This document shows, in pieces, positions 1 through 9,052 of a stretch of DNA of 64,000 nt. The notes under the pieces are model-generated. The model did no database searches, had not been told where the DNA came from, and saw only the letters and a list, made by a program, of their open reading frames with translations. Source of the DNA: JAWKTT01 sp041398965 (GTDB taxonomy: Bacteria > Planctomycetota > Planctomycetia > Planctomycetales > Planctomycetaceae); assembly GCA_041398965.1 (NCBI GenBank), contig JAWKTT010000010.1, positions 1 to 64,000 of the forward strand, given 5' to 3'. The translations under genes and the position numbers were made by a program. The first letter of the stretch is position 1. The number at the start of each line of letters is the position of its first letter.

Positions 1-344
1 GCCTGAATGCGGGCCTTGCCAAAGGTTGAGTCGGTCACGATGCCGACCTGACCACCCGTCAGGCTGACCGCTTTGTAGCCGAGCGTCTGAATCGCCATCG
101 CCATCAAGGCGACCGACTCTTGCTCTCCGGTCGAGAGGAGCATGTCCATCTCCCGGGGGGCCGGGCTGTCGGTGATCTCGTTGGCGAGGTCGACGAGTTC
201 ATCGGTTTTCTTGCCGCGAGCAGACGCCACCATCACGACCTGATGACCCGCCTCACGAGCCTGCACCGCTCGTCGAGCTGCTGCCACGATCTTTTCCGCA
301 TTGGCGACACTCGTTCCCCCGAACTTCTGGACAATCAGCGACAC
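1..344 (-). CDS. lysC: Aspartate kinase, N-terminal part (cut by window edge)
   Basis: Aspartokinase phosphorylates L-aspartate in the first step of the lysine, threonine and methionine pathway, in the cytoplasm. The first 114 residues are visible. They carry the family opening VQKFGGTS (Lys7 in the nucleotide/aspartate site), followed by VMVASARGKKTDELVDL and a STGEQESVALMA stretch that matches the amino-acid kinase fold. The chosen start is GTG at 344, which puts KFGGTS at the usual distance; an in-frame GTG two codons upstream (350) is possible. The catalytic C-terminal half and the regulatory ACT domains lie left of base 1. The gene is transcribed leftwards, away from the DUF1501 gene. 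Confidence 0.92.
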   Translation of the reverse strand, partial: MSLIVQKFGGTSVANAEKIVAAARRAVQAREAGHQVVMVASARGKKTDELVDLANEITDSPAPREMDMLLSTGEQESVALMAMAIQTLGYKAVSLTGGQVGIVTDSTFGKARIQ

Positions 345-550
345 AATCACCACTCCGACACAACGCAAACACCAAATTCCGACATCCCGCAAGACCACCT
401 TGACGAGTTCGACAAGAAGATATCAATTGACCGCCCCCATGTCCCCTCACAACGCCCCCCGTTTGTCAGGAGAGACCCGCAACAGCACCAGAACGAACTC
501 AAGACGCCCAGTAGCACAGACCTTTCTGCCTGTGCGAGCCTCTTCGGCAC

Positions 551-2068
551 TCAACGAATGAGGTCGGTCAGCACGGTTCCGTGAACATCGGTCAGACGGC
601 GGTCGATTCCTCCCGAACGGACTGTCAGCCGTTCATGGTCGATCCCCAAGAGATGCAGGATCGTCGCATGGATGTCGTAGACTCGCGTTGGATTGTTGCG
701 GTCGAGTGGTTTGTACCCCCACTCATCAGACGGCCCATACGACTGCCCCCCTCGAATCCCTCCCCCCGCCAGCCAGTTGGTGAAACAGTACGGGTTATGA
801 TCCCGTCCGCGTCCCCCTTGCGACGAAGGCATCCGACCAAACTCGGTCGTCCAAAGGATGATCGTATCGTCCAGCATCCCTCGTTGCTTCAGGTCTTGGA
901 TGAGTGCCGCCGCTCCGCGTGCCATCCCTCGGGCGAGCGGCCCATGATCCCGTTCGATATCTTCGTGACTATCCCAATTGCGTCGCGGAAACCCGTTGTC
1001 GTTCCCCGACCACACCTGCACAAACCGCACCCCCCGCTCCAGTAGTCGCCGAGCAGTCAAACACTTTCGCGAAAAGTGGACGATCTCTTCCTGCGTGTTG
1101 ATTTCCGTCGGAAATTCTGCCGGCACATTGTCGAGTCCGTACATCTTGAGGATATGCTCGGGTTCCTGCGAGAAGTCGAGTGCCTCGGGGGCCGACAACT
1201 GCATCCGGGCGGCAAGTTCGTAGCTCCGAATCCGAGCCGCAAGCCGATCATCCCCTTCCCGCTCCGACGCATGCAATTCATTGAGTCTCGCCAATGTCCG
1301 AAGGCCATCGATATCACTCTGGGGGGTGACGAAGTCCCCTTCTTCCGCCGCAAACAGGTCGGCCACCGGCTGTCGGCGACTCGGGTAGACCACCGTCCCC
1401 TGATGCTGCGATGGTAGAAAGGCCGATCCCCAATTCTTCGTCCCGTTCGACGCCAATCCCCGATGATCGGGGAGCACGACGAACGTCGGCAAGTTCTCGT
1501 TCTCGCTCCCGAGGCCATAACTCATCCACGCCCCCATCGACGGAAAACCGGGGCGATTAAACCCCGTCGTCTGCAACAGCGTCGCCTGAGAATGCACCCC
1601 CGTTTGTCCCACGACGTTATGCACAAACGCTAAGTCGTCGGCCACCGCACCCAAGTCGGCCACCGCATCACTCAGCATCTTGCCACTCTCGCCATACGGT
1701 TTGAAGTCCCAAACCGGCTTCAACCACGGCCCAAGCCCATTCTGAAAAGCCTCGACATGCTCTCCAAAGTCCGACTTCTCGCCATGTCGACGAACGAGTT
1801 CCGGTTTAAAGTCATACAGGTCCAGATGACTCGCCGCCCCCGCCATAAACAGCTGAACCACCCGCTTCGCCCGAGGCGGATGATGCAACACCCCCGCCAT
1901 CTGTTTCGTGCCCGTCTCAGCCGAGACCACCCCCTGATTCAACATCCAAGCCAGCGCAATCCCCCCCCGCCCCCCCCCAGCCCCCCACAAAACCTCCCGC
2001 CGCGAAAGCCTTGCTGAACTTGTCACAACTCGCTCGCTCTCAGGGTTATTCAGTCCAGGAATTAGCAT
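551..2068 (-). CDS. DUF1501 family secreted protein (orphan copy)
   Basis: DUF1501 proteins are sulfatase/alkaline-phosphatase-fold proteins, very abundant in planctomycetes, exported by a Tat-like signal and usually encoded next to DUF1549/DUF1553 partners; their reaction is not established. The N-terminus has a twin-arginine motif (SRREVLWGAGGG) and a hydrophobic stretch. Family motifs follow: VQLFMAGAASHLDLYDFKP, later WSGNDNGF, a WDSHEDI segment, and near the C-terminus TEFGRMPSSQGGRGRDHNP. ATG at 2068 is preferred, giving MLIPGLNN and about 505 residues; an in-frame GTG at 2098 would add ten residues. The start of the signal segment is encoded over a C-rich homopolymer run. No DUF1549 partner is adjacent, unlike the copy at 37.4 kb. 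Confidence 0.9.
   Translation of the reverse strand: MLIPGLNNPESERVVTSSARLSRREVLWGAGGGRGGIALAWMLNQGVVSAETGTKQMAGVLHHPPRAKRVVQLFMAGAASHLDLYDFKPELVRRHGEKSDFGEHVEAFQNGLGPWLKPVWDFKPYGESGKMLSDAVADLGAVADDLAFVHNVVGQTGVHSQATLLQTTGFNRPGFPSMGAWMSYGLGSENENLPTFVVLPDHRGLASNGTKNWGSAFLPSQHQGTVVYPSRRQPVADLFAAEEGDFVTPQSDIDGLRTLARLNELHASEREGDDRLAARIRSYELAARMQLSAPEALDFSQEPEHILKMYGLDNVPAEFPTEINTQEEIVHFSRKCLTARRLLERGVRFVQVWSGNDNGFPRRNWDSHEDIERDHGPLARGMARGAAALIQDLKQRGMLDDTIILWTTEFGRMPSSQGGRGRDHNPYCFTNWLAGGGIRGGQSYGPSDEWGYKPLDRNNPTRVYDIHATILHLLGIDHERLTVRSGGIDRRLTDVHGTVLTDLIR
1961..1986. repeat. Cytosine homopolymer runs inside the DUF1501 signal region
   Basis: Runs of eight, nine and six C occur on the + strand, separated by G and AG, and encode the Gly-rich GAGGGRGG stretch after the twin-arginine motif. 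The reading frame is intact here. Long mononucleotide runs are slippage-prone, so this is also a spot to check for sequencing length errors. Confidence 0.75.
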
Positions 2069-2165
2069 GATGCCACCAATGCGATGAGTTTGTGACACGA
2101 GATCGAATGAGGACTTCCAAGAATGGCATCGTAGCAGAAAAGGGGGGAAGCATCAGCGTCGGAAG

Positions 2166-3293
2166 TTATTCGAGAGACAAAACGTTCGAAGTCACCACGA
2201 CCTCATCCCGGTCGATCGTCTCGTTTCGGTCAAGGCCCTGCGTCGTAATTTGCCCTGACTGCAACAGTGCCTCCCGAGTCGCGGCTTCTGGAATCGCGAG
2301 CGTGAGGCTCCCTAATTCCAGATGGACTTGCTCACGAGGAAGGAGATCATCCGTCCGGGCTCTGCGAATGGGACAGGTGTCTCCGCACAGACCATATTGG
2401 GGAATCTGGATATACGCGGCGTCCCACCGCGGCGGCTCCTTTGAACTCAAGTGAACGATACGTTCAGAATCGAGACTGCGGATAATCATGGGACTCACCG
2501 CGTACCGCTTACCATCCCATCCGGAACATCCCCACATGTTAAATAATCCACAGGCGATACGTGGATGGCTGTCTTGGTTCTCCAGTAGATAAATGATACT
2601 ATTCTCAGGTGCCCGGAAGTCACCAAAAGTCTGAGCGATATGTAGCCTAACTCCATAGGCATTCTCAAGGCCCTGGTCGGCGATATTAGATTTCGCGACA
2701 TGTACGGCCCTTTCCGGCTTCTTGCCACTGACAGTGATGACAATCGACTTGCTACGACCGGCGACGACATCTCCAGTGGGGTCGGACCATCGACACTGCG
2801 GGTCGTAGTCACATAGGTTCCCTTGCTCGTCATAGAGACTTCGCCACAACATCCGCCTCAAGACCTCGACGCGAATCGTGTAACGCCCCACCCGATTCAA
2901 GAAGGATGCCCCGTTGCTTGTCGTCGGGGAGACAATCAATTGCCTGCCGATGACGGCACTCGTACTACAAAACGTCCATGCCTGCTTTGGAGGAATCGTA
3001 CTCGCATCACTCTCTTTTGGCCCTAAAATAACAAACTCACCCCCTTCATCATCGATGGCCACAATTCTCACCGGCATGGGGAACTGGTCTTGAAGAAACG
3101 GATTCAGCAGAGTCCCAGACATCCGGTCCGGCATCCGAAACAACACCGTCAACTTAAGCTCGTCTCCGCAAGCAACAGCACTACGATCAGCAAACACCGT
3201 CGCCTCAAACAGCTCCTCCTCCCCAGCCGCCTCACGCATCACCGTGAGCATGAAAAGCAAGCCAATTACTAAGCCAACGCGAAACAGGCTCAT
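2166..3293 (-). CDS. Secreted protein of unknown function
   Basis: Not recognised. The 375-residue product begins with a typical signal peptide (hydrophobic VGLVIGLLFMLTV, then AAGEEE around residues 22-26), so it is probably exported. The rest is beta-rich with alternating hydrophobic residues: an early DELKLTVLFRMPDRM stretch, a central RYTIRVEVLRR stretch, and scattered cysteines (CDYDPQC, CGLFNMWGC, CGDTC) suggesting disulfides outside the cytoplasm. ATG at 3293 is supported by a GAGG Shine-Dalgarno about 7 nt upstream. Segments such as GRYTIRVEV recall the Ig-like folds common in planctomycete exported proteins, but no family is claimed. Confidence 0.75.
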   Translation of the reverse strand: MSLFRVGLVIGLLFMLTVMREAAGEEELFEATVFADRSAVACGDELKLTVLFRMPDRMSGTLLNPFLQDQFPMPVRIVAIDDEGGEFVILGPKESDASTIPPKQAWTFCSTSAVIGRQLIVSPTTSNGASFLNRVGRYTIRVEVLRRMLWRSLYDEQGNLCDYDPQCRWSDPTGDVVAGRSKSIVITVSGKKPERAVHVAKSNIADQGLENAYGVRLHIAQTFGDFRAPENSIIYLLENQDSHPRIACGLFNMWGCSGWDGKRYAVSPMIIRSLDSERIVHLSSKEPPRWDAAYIQIPQYGLCGDTCPIRRARTDDLLPREQVHLELGSLTLAIPEAATREALLQSGQITTQGLDRNETIDRDEVVVTSNVLSLE

Positions 3294-3325
3294 GGGTAGA
3301 CCTCACTAGGATGCAATCCAAGAAA

Positions 3326-3520
3326 TCATTCATTATTCACTGAAAGTTCCGTTGACTGTCGTTTGACGATAGGCGTAACCAATCGCACCATTGACTCACA
3401 ACGCCGGACTAGGTCGACGCTAACACTGCCTGCATTACAAAACTCATGCTGCAACTCGTCGAATGAAGTCGTCGCCTTAAGGTCGAGATCAGCATTGGCG
3501 TATGCCTTTTCGATTGTCAT
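3326..3520 (-). CDS. Small hypothetical protein coupled to the antitoxin gene
   Basis: A 64-residue ORF whose ATG overlaps the antitoxin stop codon in an ATGA arrangement, the classic sign of translational coupling and the main reason to accept it. The sequence (MTIEKAYANADLDLKATTSF and on) is soluble, with no signal or membrane segment and no recognised domain. It would be the third gene of the PIN-toxin/antitoxin operon. It could also be a chance ORF. Confidence 0.4.
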   Translation of the reverse strand: MTIEKAYANADLDLKATTSFDELQHEFCNAGSVSVDLVRRCESMVRLVTPIVKRQSTELSVNNE

Positions 3521-3720
3521 AGGAGGGGGTTCGGCGTCAAAGCCTTTTCTGACTCTGATGACTCGGGATTGTTGATGGATGAACGGTTAACGACCGTTCG
3601 GCCATCACGACCCTGCCGCGATTGCAGGTCGGCAACAATTCGATCAAGATCATAACCAAACGCTGCCGCATACTCGTCACGGTGCTTTCGCGTTTGTAGG
3701 ACGACGGGATCATCAAACAT
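3517..3720 (-). CDS. Antitoxin-like small protein paired with the PIN-domain gene
   Basis: A 67-residue protein starting MFDDPVVLQTRKHRDEYAA, then FGYDLDRIVADLQ, then a Gly/Arg segment GRDGRTVV. This pattern (acidic start, R-x3-R/E helix, DLD..DLQ helix) is typical of small proteins encoded beside PIN-domain genes of this type and inferred to be their antitoxins. The ATG at 3720 overlaps the last codons of the PIN gene by 8 nt, so the two are co-transcribed with the toxin gene first. A longer in-frame ORF begins at 3813 but would lie inside the PIN coding region. The frame is intact although the partner is broken. Confidence 0.7.
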   Translation of the reverse strand: MFDDPVVLQTRKHRDEYAAAFGYDLDRIVADLQSRQGRDGRTVVNRSSINNPESSESEKALTPNPLL

Positions 3721-4183
3721 TGAGAATCTCCTGTGGAGTGCAGATAACAGGCGACGGAAGATGTGCATCATCAAGGACGTCTTCAATTCTACGCCGAAAG
3801 GCCGGGTTGGCAATATGCTTATAGTTCCACCTCAACGAATAGTCGATTCTGTTCAAGGCAGCCGTCGCGATGTGAACAGCGTCAACCGCAGCCTTTGCTG
3901 GCAATCCCACGCGGCGAATCAACTCGATCGTAAGATCGCCCGTCTCCTCAGTCATTGCAAGTACGGGGACTCCATCAAGAAACACCAGTCGTTCTTGCGC
4001 AGCCGTAGGGTCACCAGCAGAACACTCGTCCACCACAGCCTTGGATGCAAAAAGTTCAAACCTCAATCGATGATCTTTTCACCACTCGAGAGTCAGAAGT
4101 TGGCTTGATGCAAAAGTGATGTCTGTGCCTGGGCGAGAGGCCAAATATCCAATTACAGATGTCTCAAGATAAAGTGATGGCAT
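3713..4183 (-). pseudogene. PIN-domain (VapC-type) toxin gene interrupted by an in-frame TGA
   Basis: VapC-type PIN proteins are RNases of toxin-antitoxin modules. Reading from ATG at 4183 gives MPSLYLETSVIGYLASRPG, the family's N-terminus with an acidic metal-site residue in YLETS. Codon 35 (4081-4079) is TGA, just after LEW. The frame then continues without a break as KDHRLRFELFASKAVVDEC, through DAVHIATAA, to the CTPQEIL C-terminus. Known relatives read EWWKDHR here, so the stop looks like a TGG to TGA change. A downstream TTG (4066) could only give a product lacking the N-terminal acidic residue. A sequencing error is the main alternative. Confidence 0.85.
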
Positions 4184-4325
4184 TAGTCACCGTCACTTCA
4201 GGGGCGGAGGCTGGGTGAGCCGACGTCAACAGAGCCTACATGACATCGAGCAACAATCCGGAACTGAATCGCTAGGCGAGTCGCATGAACACACACACGC
4301 CATCACTGTGATGGATATTGTTGTC

Positions 4326-5048
4326 TTAACAACCCCACAGGGCGATGGCGGGGTGGAAAGGTAACTTGACTGCTCTATTCACAATGTGTGCTTCATGAAT
4401 TCTGTAGACGCTATAAACCTGGTCGGCTTCGATATCGATGTCGATTTCCAATATCCCTTCTATGGTGAATGGCCGCGCTTGGTAACATTCTGACTGGCCT
4501 GCATCGAGTTGAACTATAATCATTGCACCGAGCGGCCAGTCTCGTGGACGGGGGGCGATGGGCTTGCGAGTGGTCTCGGGGATGAAGAGGAAACTTGTCA
4601 ATCCGGTTTCCCGAGACGTTGGATTCATGATGCCGTTCAGCCGCACACGTCGACCATGAAGTCCTTTGATCACGTCCGGAATTTCTAGATCACGCAAAAG
4701 TGTGCCAGTCATCGCCTCAATGTAGAGCGAATCGACCGGAAGTTCGACGACGCCGGTCTCATCAGTAATCTCATCAATGGCAAGCAAATTACTAAGAGGC
4801 CCATCATCTGGGTCAACGCTCCCCTCAACTGTAAGGCAAGCCGGTCTAATGGCGGTTTTAAAACCCTTTGTTAAACTAGGGGGAATGCGATTTCCCTGCG
4901 GTTTCAATCCAAATGCAACTTCTGTCGTAGGTTTTTTGAAATGCGCTCTAGGAAGAGAAATCGCCCCCGCCGTCAGCACAAGGCAAACAACCGCACAACA
5001 CACAGCAATTCGCTCTGAACGCCATCTCTGCATGACTGTCTCTTTCAT
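4326..5048 (-). CDS. Secreted/membrane-anchored protein, DUF3299-like
   Basis: The 240-residue product has an N-terminal hydrophobic segment (residues about 14-30, IAVCCAVVCLVLTAGAISL) acting as signal or anchor. Its central part, LHGRRVRLNGIMNPTSRETG followed by TSFLFIPET, resembles the 'G-K/R-R-V-R-x-x-G-x-M-x-P' core of DUF3299-type planctomycete proteins of unknown role. The stretch EIDIDIEADQVYSVYRIHEA near the end looks like a closing beta hairpin. The start could be ATG at 5048 or 5033 (residue 6). It lies between the broken toxin gene and the MazF-like remnant, all on the minus strand. Confidence 0.72.
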   Translation of the reverse strand: MKETVMQRWRSERIAVCCAVVCLVLTAGAISLPRAHFKKPTTEVAFGLKPQGNRIPPSLTKGFKTAIRPACLTVEGSVDPDDGPLSNLLAIDEITDETGVVELPVDSLYIEAMTGTLLRDLEIPDVIKGLHGRRVRLNGIMNPTSRETGLTSFLFIPETTRKPIAPRPRDWPLGAMIIVQLDAGQSECYQARPFTIEGILEIDIDIEADQVYSVYRIHEAHIVNRAVKLPFHPAIALWGC

Positions 5049-5105
5049 GGTGATCCGTTCTACGAGATGACGGTGTGTTGAGATGACTTAAACTGTGTCA
5101 ACTTC

Positions 5106-5321
5106 CTATGTGGCTGAAGTGAGTTTGACGGAATCCTCGTGGAGGGTGTCTGGGCGGATGTTGGAGTCGGATTCAAATCGTGTGTTTCGGACGCTCGTCG
5201 TGTGAGGGGACACCGTTGTTAGGCCCCGTTCGTCACCTTCGGTTTGCACGCTCATCACCAACGCGGGACGCACTTTAGCGGTGAATCCCATGTCGACCAA
5301 CCAAACTTTACCGCGAGTCGG
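5106..5321 (-). pseudogene. Remnant of a MazF/PemK-like endoribonuclease toxin gene
   Basis: MazF/PemK toxins cleave mRNA. In frame from about 5321, the sequence reads PTRGKVWLVDMGFTAKVRP, then ALVMSV, DERGLTT, and TTSVRNTRFES, matching the N-terminal half of the family (GEVWLVD, KVRPALV, TTS.R.TRFE). No ATG or GTG is found in frame upstream, only TTG at 5300. The product ends after about 65 residues with unrelated residues (NIRPDTLHED), so the C-terminal half with the second part of the active site is missing. No antitoxin gene is seen next to it. It is best read as a decayed gene. A short functional protein started at TTG is unlikely. Confidence 0.65.
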
Positions 5322-5557
5322 ACTTGCCAGACTCTGCCTCCTCGGTGTCGTACATGCTAGTAATCTGTTCGCTGGCGAAAGTGAGTCGTCATTGAGGACG
5401 GCGTGGCGTTCGTGGGGGGGCTACGAAGGCATTGATGACGTCGTGGGCGGCGTTACTCATTTTGGCTCAAGGGTTAGGACGTCGGCGAAATGAGAATTGG
5501 TTTATGAAAGGTCATGGTCGTGAAGTCATGGGAATGTCTAGTAGAAATAAGTTAGGG

Positions 5558-5588
5558 TTTAGCCCCACACATAAAGTGTGGGGCTAAA
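5558..5588. repeat. Palindrome, type A (GCCCCACAC...GTGTGGGGC)
   Basis: A 13-bp perfect inverted repeat (TTTAGCCCCACAC / GTGTGGGGCTAAA) around a 5-nt ATAAA loop, 29 bp past the argG stop codon. It can act as a terminator for argG. Related palindromes occur at 19846-19868 and 54864-54893, so it may belong to a dispersed family. Confidence 0.8.
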
Positions 5589-5616
5589 CGGGGGATGGTC
5601 TTATGATTTACGGCCT

Positions 5617-6834
5617 TTAATAGCTTCGGGGGCGGACGCCGCCTTGGACTCTTAGGGGGAGGCCGGTGATGCGGAGGAAGCCTTCGGCGTCCGTCTGGTT
5701 GTAGCTGCCGCCACCTTCCATTGAGGCGATCGCTTCGTCGTACAGACTGACTGGAGACGTCCGGCTCTTGATGCGGCAGTTTCCTTTGTAGAGGCCGACG
5801 GTCACTTGGCCGGTGACTGGCTGTTGCAGTTCCCTGATGAAGGCCATCAGGGCGTCCATTTTGGCGCAGTACCAGAAGCCGTAGTAAACCATTTCTGCCA
5901 CTTCGGGGGAGAGGCGGTCGCGTAGGTGGACAGCGTCGCGGTCAAGGGTGAGTTGTTCGAGGGCTTGATGGGCAGAATACAGAATTGTCATGCCGGGGGC
6001 CTCGTAGACGCCGCGGCTCTTCATGCCAACGAAGCGGTTCTCCACAATGTCGATTCGTCCGACGCCGTTGGCTCCACCGATCCGGTTCAACGTTTTGACG
6101 ATGTCGATGGCCGACATCTGCTTGCCATCGACGGCAATCGGGACGCCGCTGACGAAGTCGATGGTGACATCGGTTTCGACATCCGGGGCCTCCTGAGGCG
6201 AGACGGTCATGCCGAAATCGATGACCGGGATGCCATCAATCGCGGGGTCTTCGAGGTCGCCTGCTTCGTAGCTGATGTGGAGGCAGTTTTCGTCTGAGGA
6301 GTAGGGCTTTTTCACCGATGCCTTGACGGGGATTCCCTTCTTTTCGCAGTAGGCGAGCATCTCTGTGCGACCTGGGAAGAGGTCGCGAAACTCCTGCATT
6401 CGCCAGGGAGCGATGATGCGGACGTTCGGGTCAAGAGCTTCAGCAGCGAGTTGAAAACGACACTGATCGTTCCCCTTGCCGGTCGCTCCGTGAACATAGG
6501 CGACGGCCCCCACTTCTCGGGCCCGTTGCAGGGCTTTCTTCGAGATGAGAGGGCGGGCGATGGAAGTCCCCAGAAGGTAGATGTTTTCGTACTTCGCCTG
6601 CCATTGGAGGACCGGAAACGCGAAATCGCGGCAGAGTTCGTCCTGGACATCGACCGCGATGGAAGTTTTGGCCCCGATATCGAGGGCTTTCTGCAAGATG
6701 GAGGGGCGGTCTTCGCACGGTTGGCCGAGGTCGACGTAGAGGCAATGGACGTCGTAGCCCTTGTCCATCAGCCAGCCAACGAGGACGGAGGTATCGAGGC
6801 CGCCACTGTAGGCGAGAATCACACTTTCAGACAT
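5617..6834 (-). CDS. argG: Argininosuccinate synthase
   Basis: Condenses citrulline and aspartate with ATP to argininosuccinate, the penultimate step of arginine synthesis, in the cytoplasm. The N-terminus MSESVILAYSGGLDTSVLVG holds the PP-loop ATP motif (SGGLDTS, residues 10-16). Further hallmarks are VHGATGKGNDQCRFQLA, the citrulline/aspartate region, and GSYNQTDAEGFLRI near the end. Length is 405 residues, the normal size. ATG at 6834 is chosen because the extra upstream in-frame residues do not resemble the family. No clear Shine-Dalgarno is visible. The hairpin at 5558-5588 probably ends the transcript. Confidence 0.97.
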   Translation of the reverse strand: MSESVILAYSGGLDTSVLVGWLMDKGYDVHCLYVDLGQPCEDRPSILQKALDIGAKTSIAVDVQDELCRDFAFPVLQWQAKYENIYLLGTSIARPLISKKALQRAREVGAVAYVHGATGKGNDQCRFQLAAEALDPNVRIIAPWRMQEFRDLFPGRTEMLAYCEKKGIPVKASVKKPYSSDENCLHISYEAGDLEDPAIDGIPVIDFGMTVSPQEAPDVETDVTIDFVSGVPIAVDGKQMSAIDIVKTLNRIGGANGVGRIDIVENRFVGMKSRGVYEAPGMTILYSAHQALEQLTLDRDAVHLRDRLSPEVAEMVYYGFWYCAKMDALMAFIRELQQPVTGQVTVGLYKGNCRIKSRTSPVSLYDEAIASMEGGGSYNQTDAEGFLRITGLPLRVQGGVRPRSY

Positions 6835-7450
6835 GACGAAAAATCCGAGGAAAAGAGGGTTTGAGAACTGCTTCTGAAAGAGAGTTCGTAAGTGAAAAGG
6901 TTCGCGAGCGAAACGTTCGGGGGCTCGGCGAACTTGACAATCGGAATTGCTGGGGGGCGACATCTCTCCCCTGATGGAAGCCATCTTATGCGATTGGTTC
7001 GGGGGGAGAAAGGTTCGCAGGCGAAGGAATCCACCGACGGGGAGGAGACTTGGCGGAATACGGCCGAGAAAGTCTGCCCCTGCCCGAATTGGCTCGCAAC
7101 GGGAAGGGCAGAGTCAGACGGCAGAACCGGGTGCGAAAGGGTGTCCTGGAGAGGGCGAAGATTTTTATTGCTTTCGTAGGCGATTCATCATTGCTTCACA
7201 TTGGGGTTGTAGATTGCCGCCGTCGCAGGAACGAGGTCGAGGGCGACACCCCCAAGCGAATGAATCGGGTCGTGAGGGGGGATGGTGCTAACCTCATTCA
7301 GTCCCAGAGGAAGGAGAACAGTCTGGAGTAACTGAACCAAAAGTTTCCTGCTGAAGAATCGCACAAGTAGATGGACGTGGATGTGAGTGGCTCGCGTGGG
7401 GCGAGTCGCTGTCAAGTGTTTCGAGTTTTCGTTAATTTGGAGATGTTGTT
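6835..7450. other. Intergenic region between argG and the DUF1559 gene
   Basis: About 615 bases separating divergent genes. Overlapping ORFs here are short, mutually inconsistent and without family resemblance. Promoters for both argG and the pseudopilin gene must lie here, but no convincing -35/-10 pair could be assigned by eye. Confidence 0.5.
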
Positions 7451-8758
<1,308 letters not shown>

Positions 8759-8807
8759 TTTGAAGTCGCAAGTTTGAAGATGCACAAGAGATTTGAGGCA
8801 TAGCCCC

Positions 8808-8861
8808 AAGACCCGAACCAGGGGTTGAACAATGTGTTCGGCCCCTGGTTAGCGGTCTTTT
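8808..8861 (+). terminator. Rho-independent terminator after the DUF1559 gene
   Basis: Nested inverted repeat: outer AAGACC/GGTCTT and inner AACCAGGGG/CCCCTGGTT around a 17-nt loop, ending in TTTT. It lies 50 bp after the stop codon at 8758. Confidence 0.88.
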
Positions 8862-9052
8862 GCAAGACTCGCATTTTGAGAAAAGTGAGAGCCACGATTG
8901 AAAGCTGACGGCGGCCAGTTTCCAGCGACAAGTTGCCCACCCAATCGTCTGCTTTGGCAGAGTTCACTGGCATCGTTTTCGGCCACGATCTCTGAACTCC
9001 CTGGCAGATCACTCCCGAATCAGGTTCCATAATGCCTCTAGGCGTCCCGGCA

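Noticed and set aside
1961..1986. Frameshift in the DUF1501 gene at the C-runs
   Set aside because: The frame runs without interruption from the twin-arginine motif into conserved DUF1501 motifs.
5281..5493. Short + strand ORF opposite the MazF-like remnant
   Set aside because: Starts inside the remnant, has no domain and no ribosome site; the minus-strand frame is the one with family similarity.
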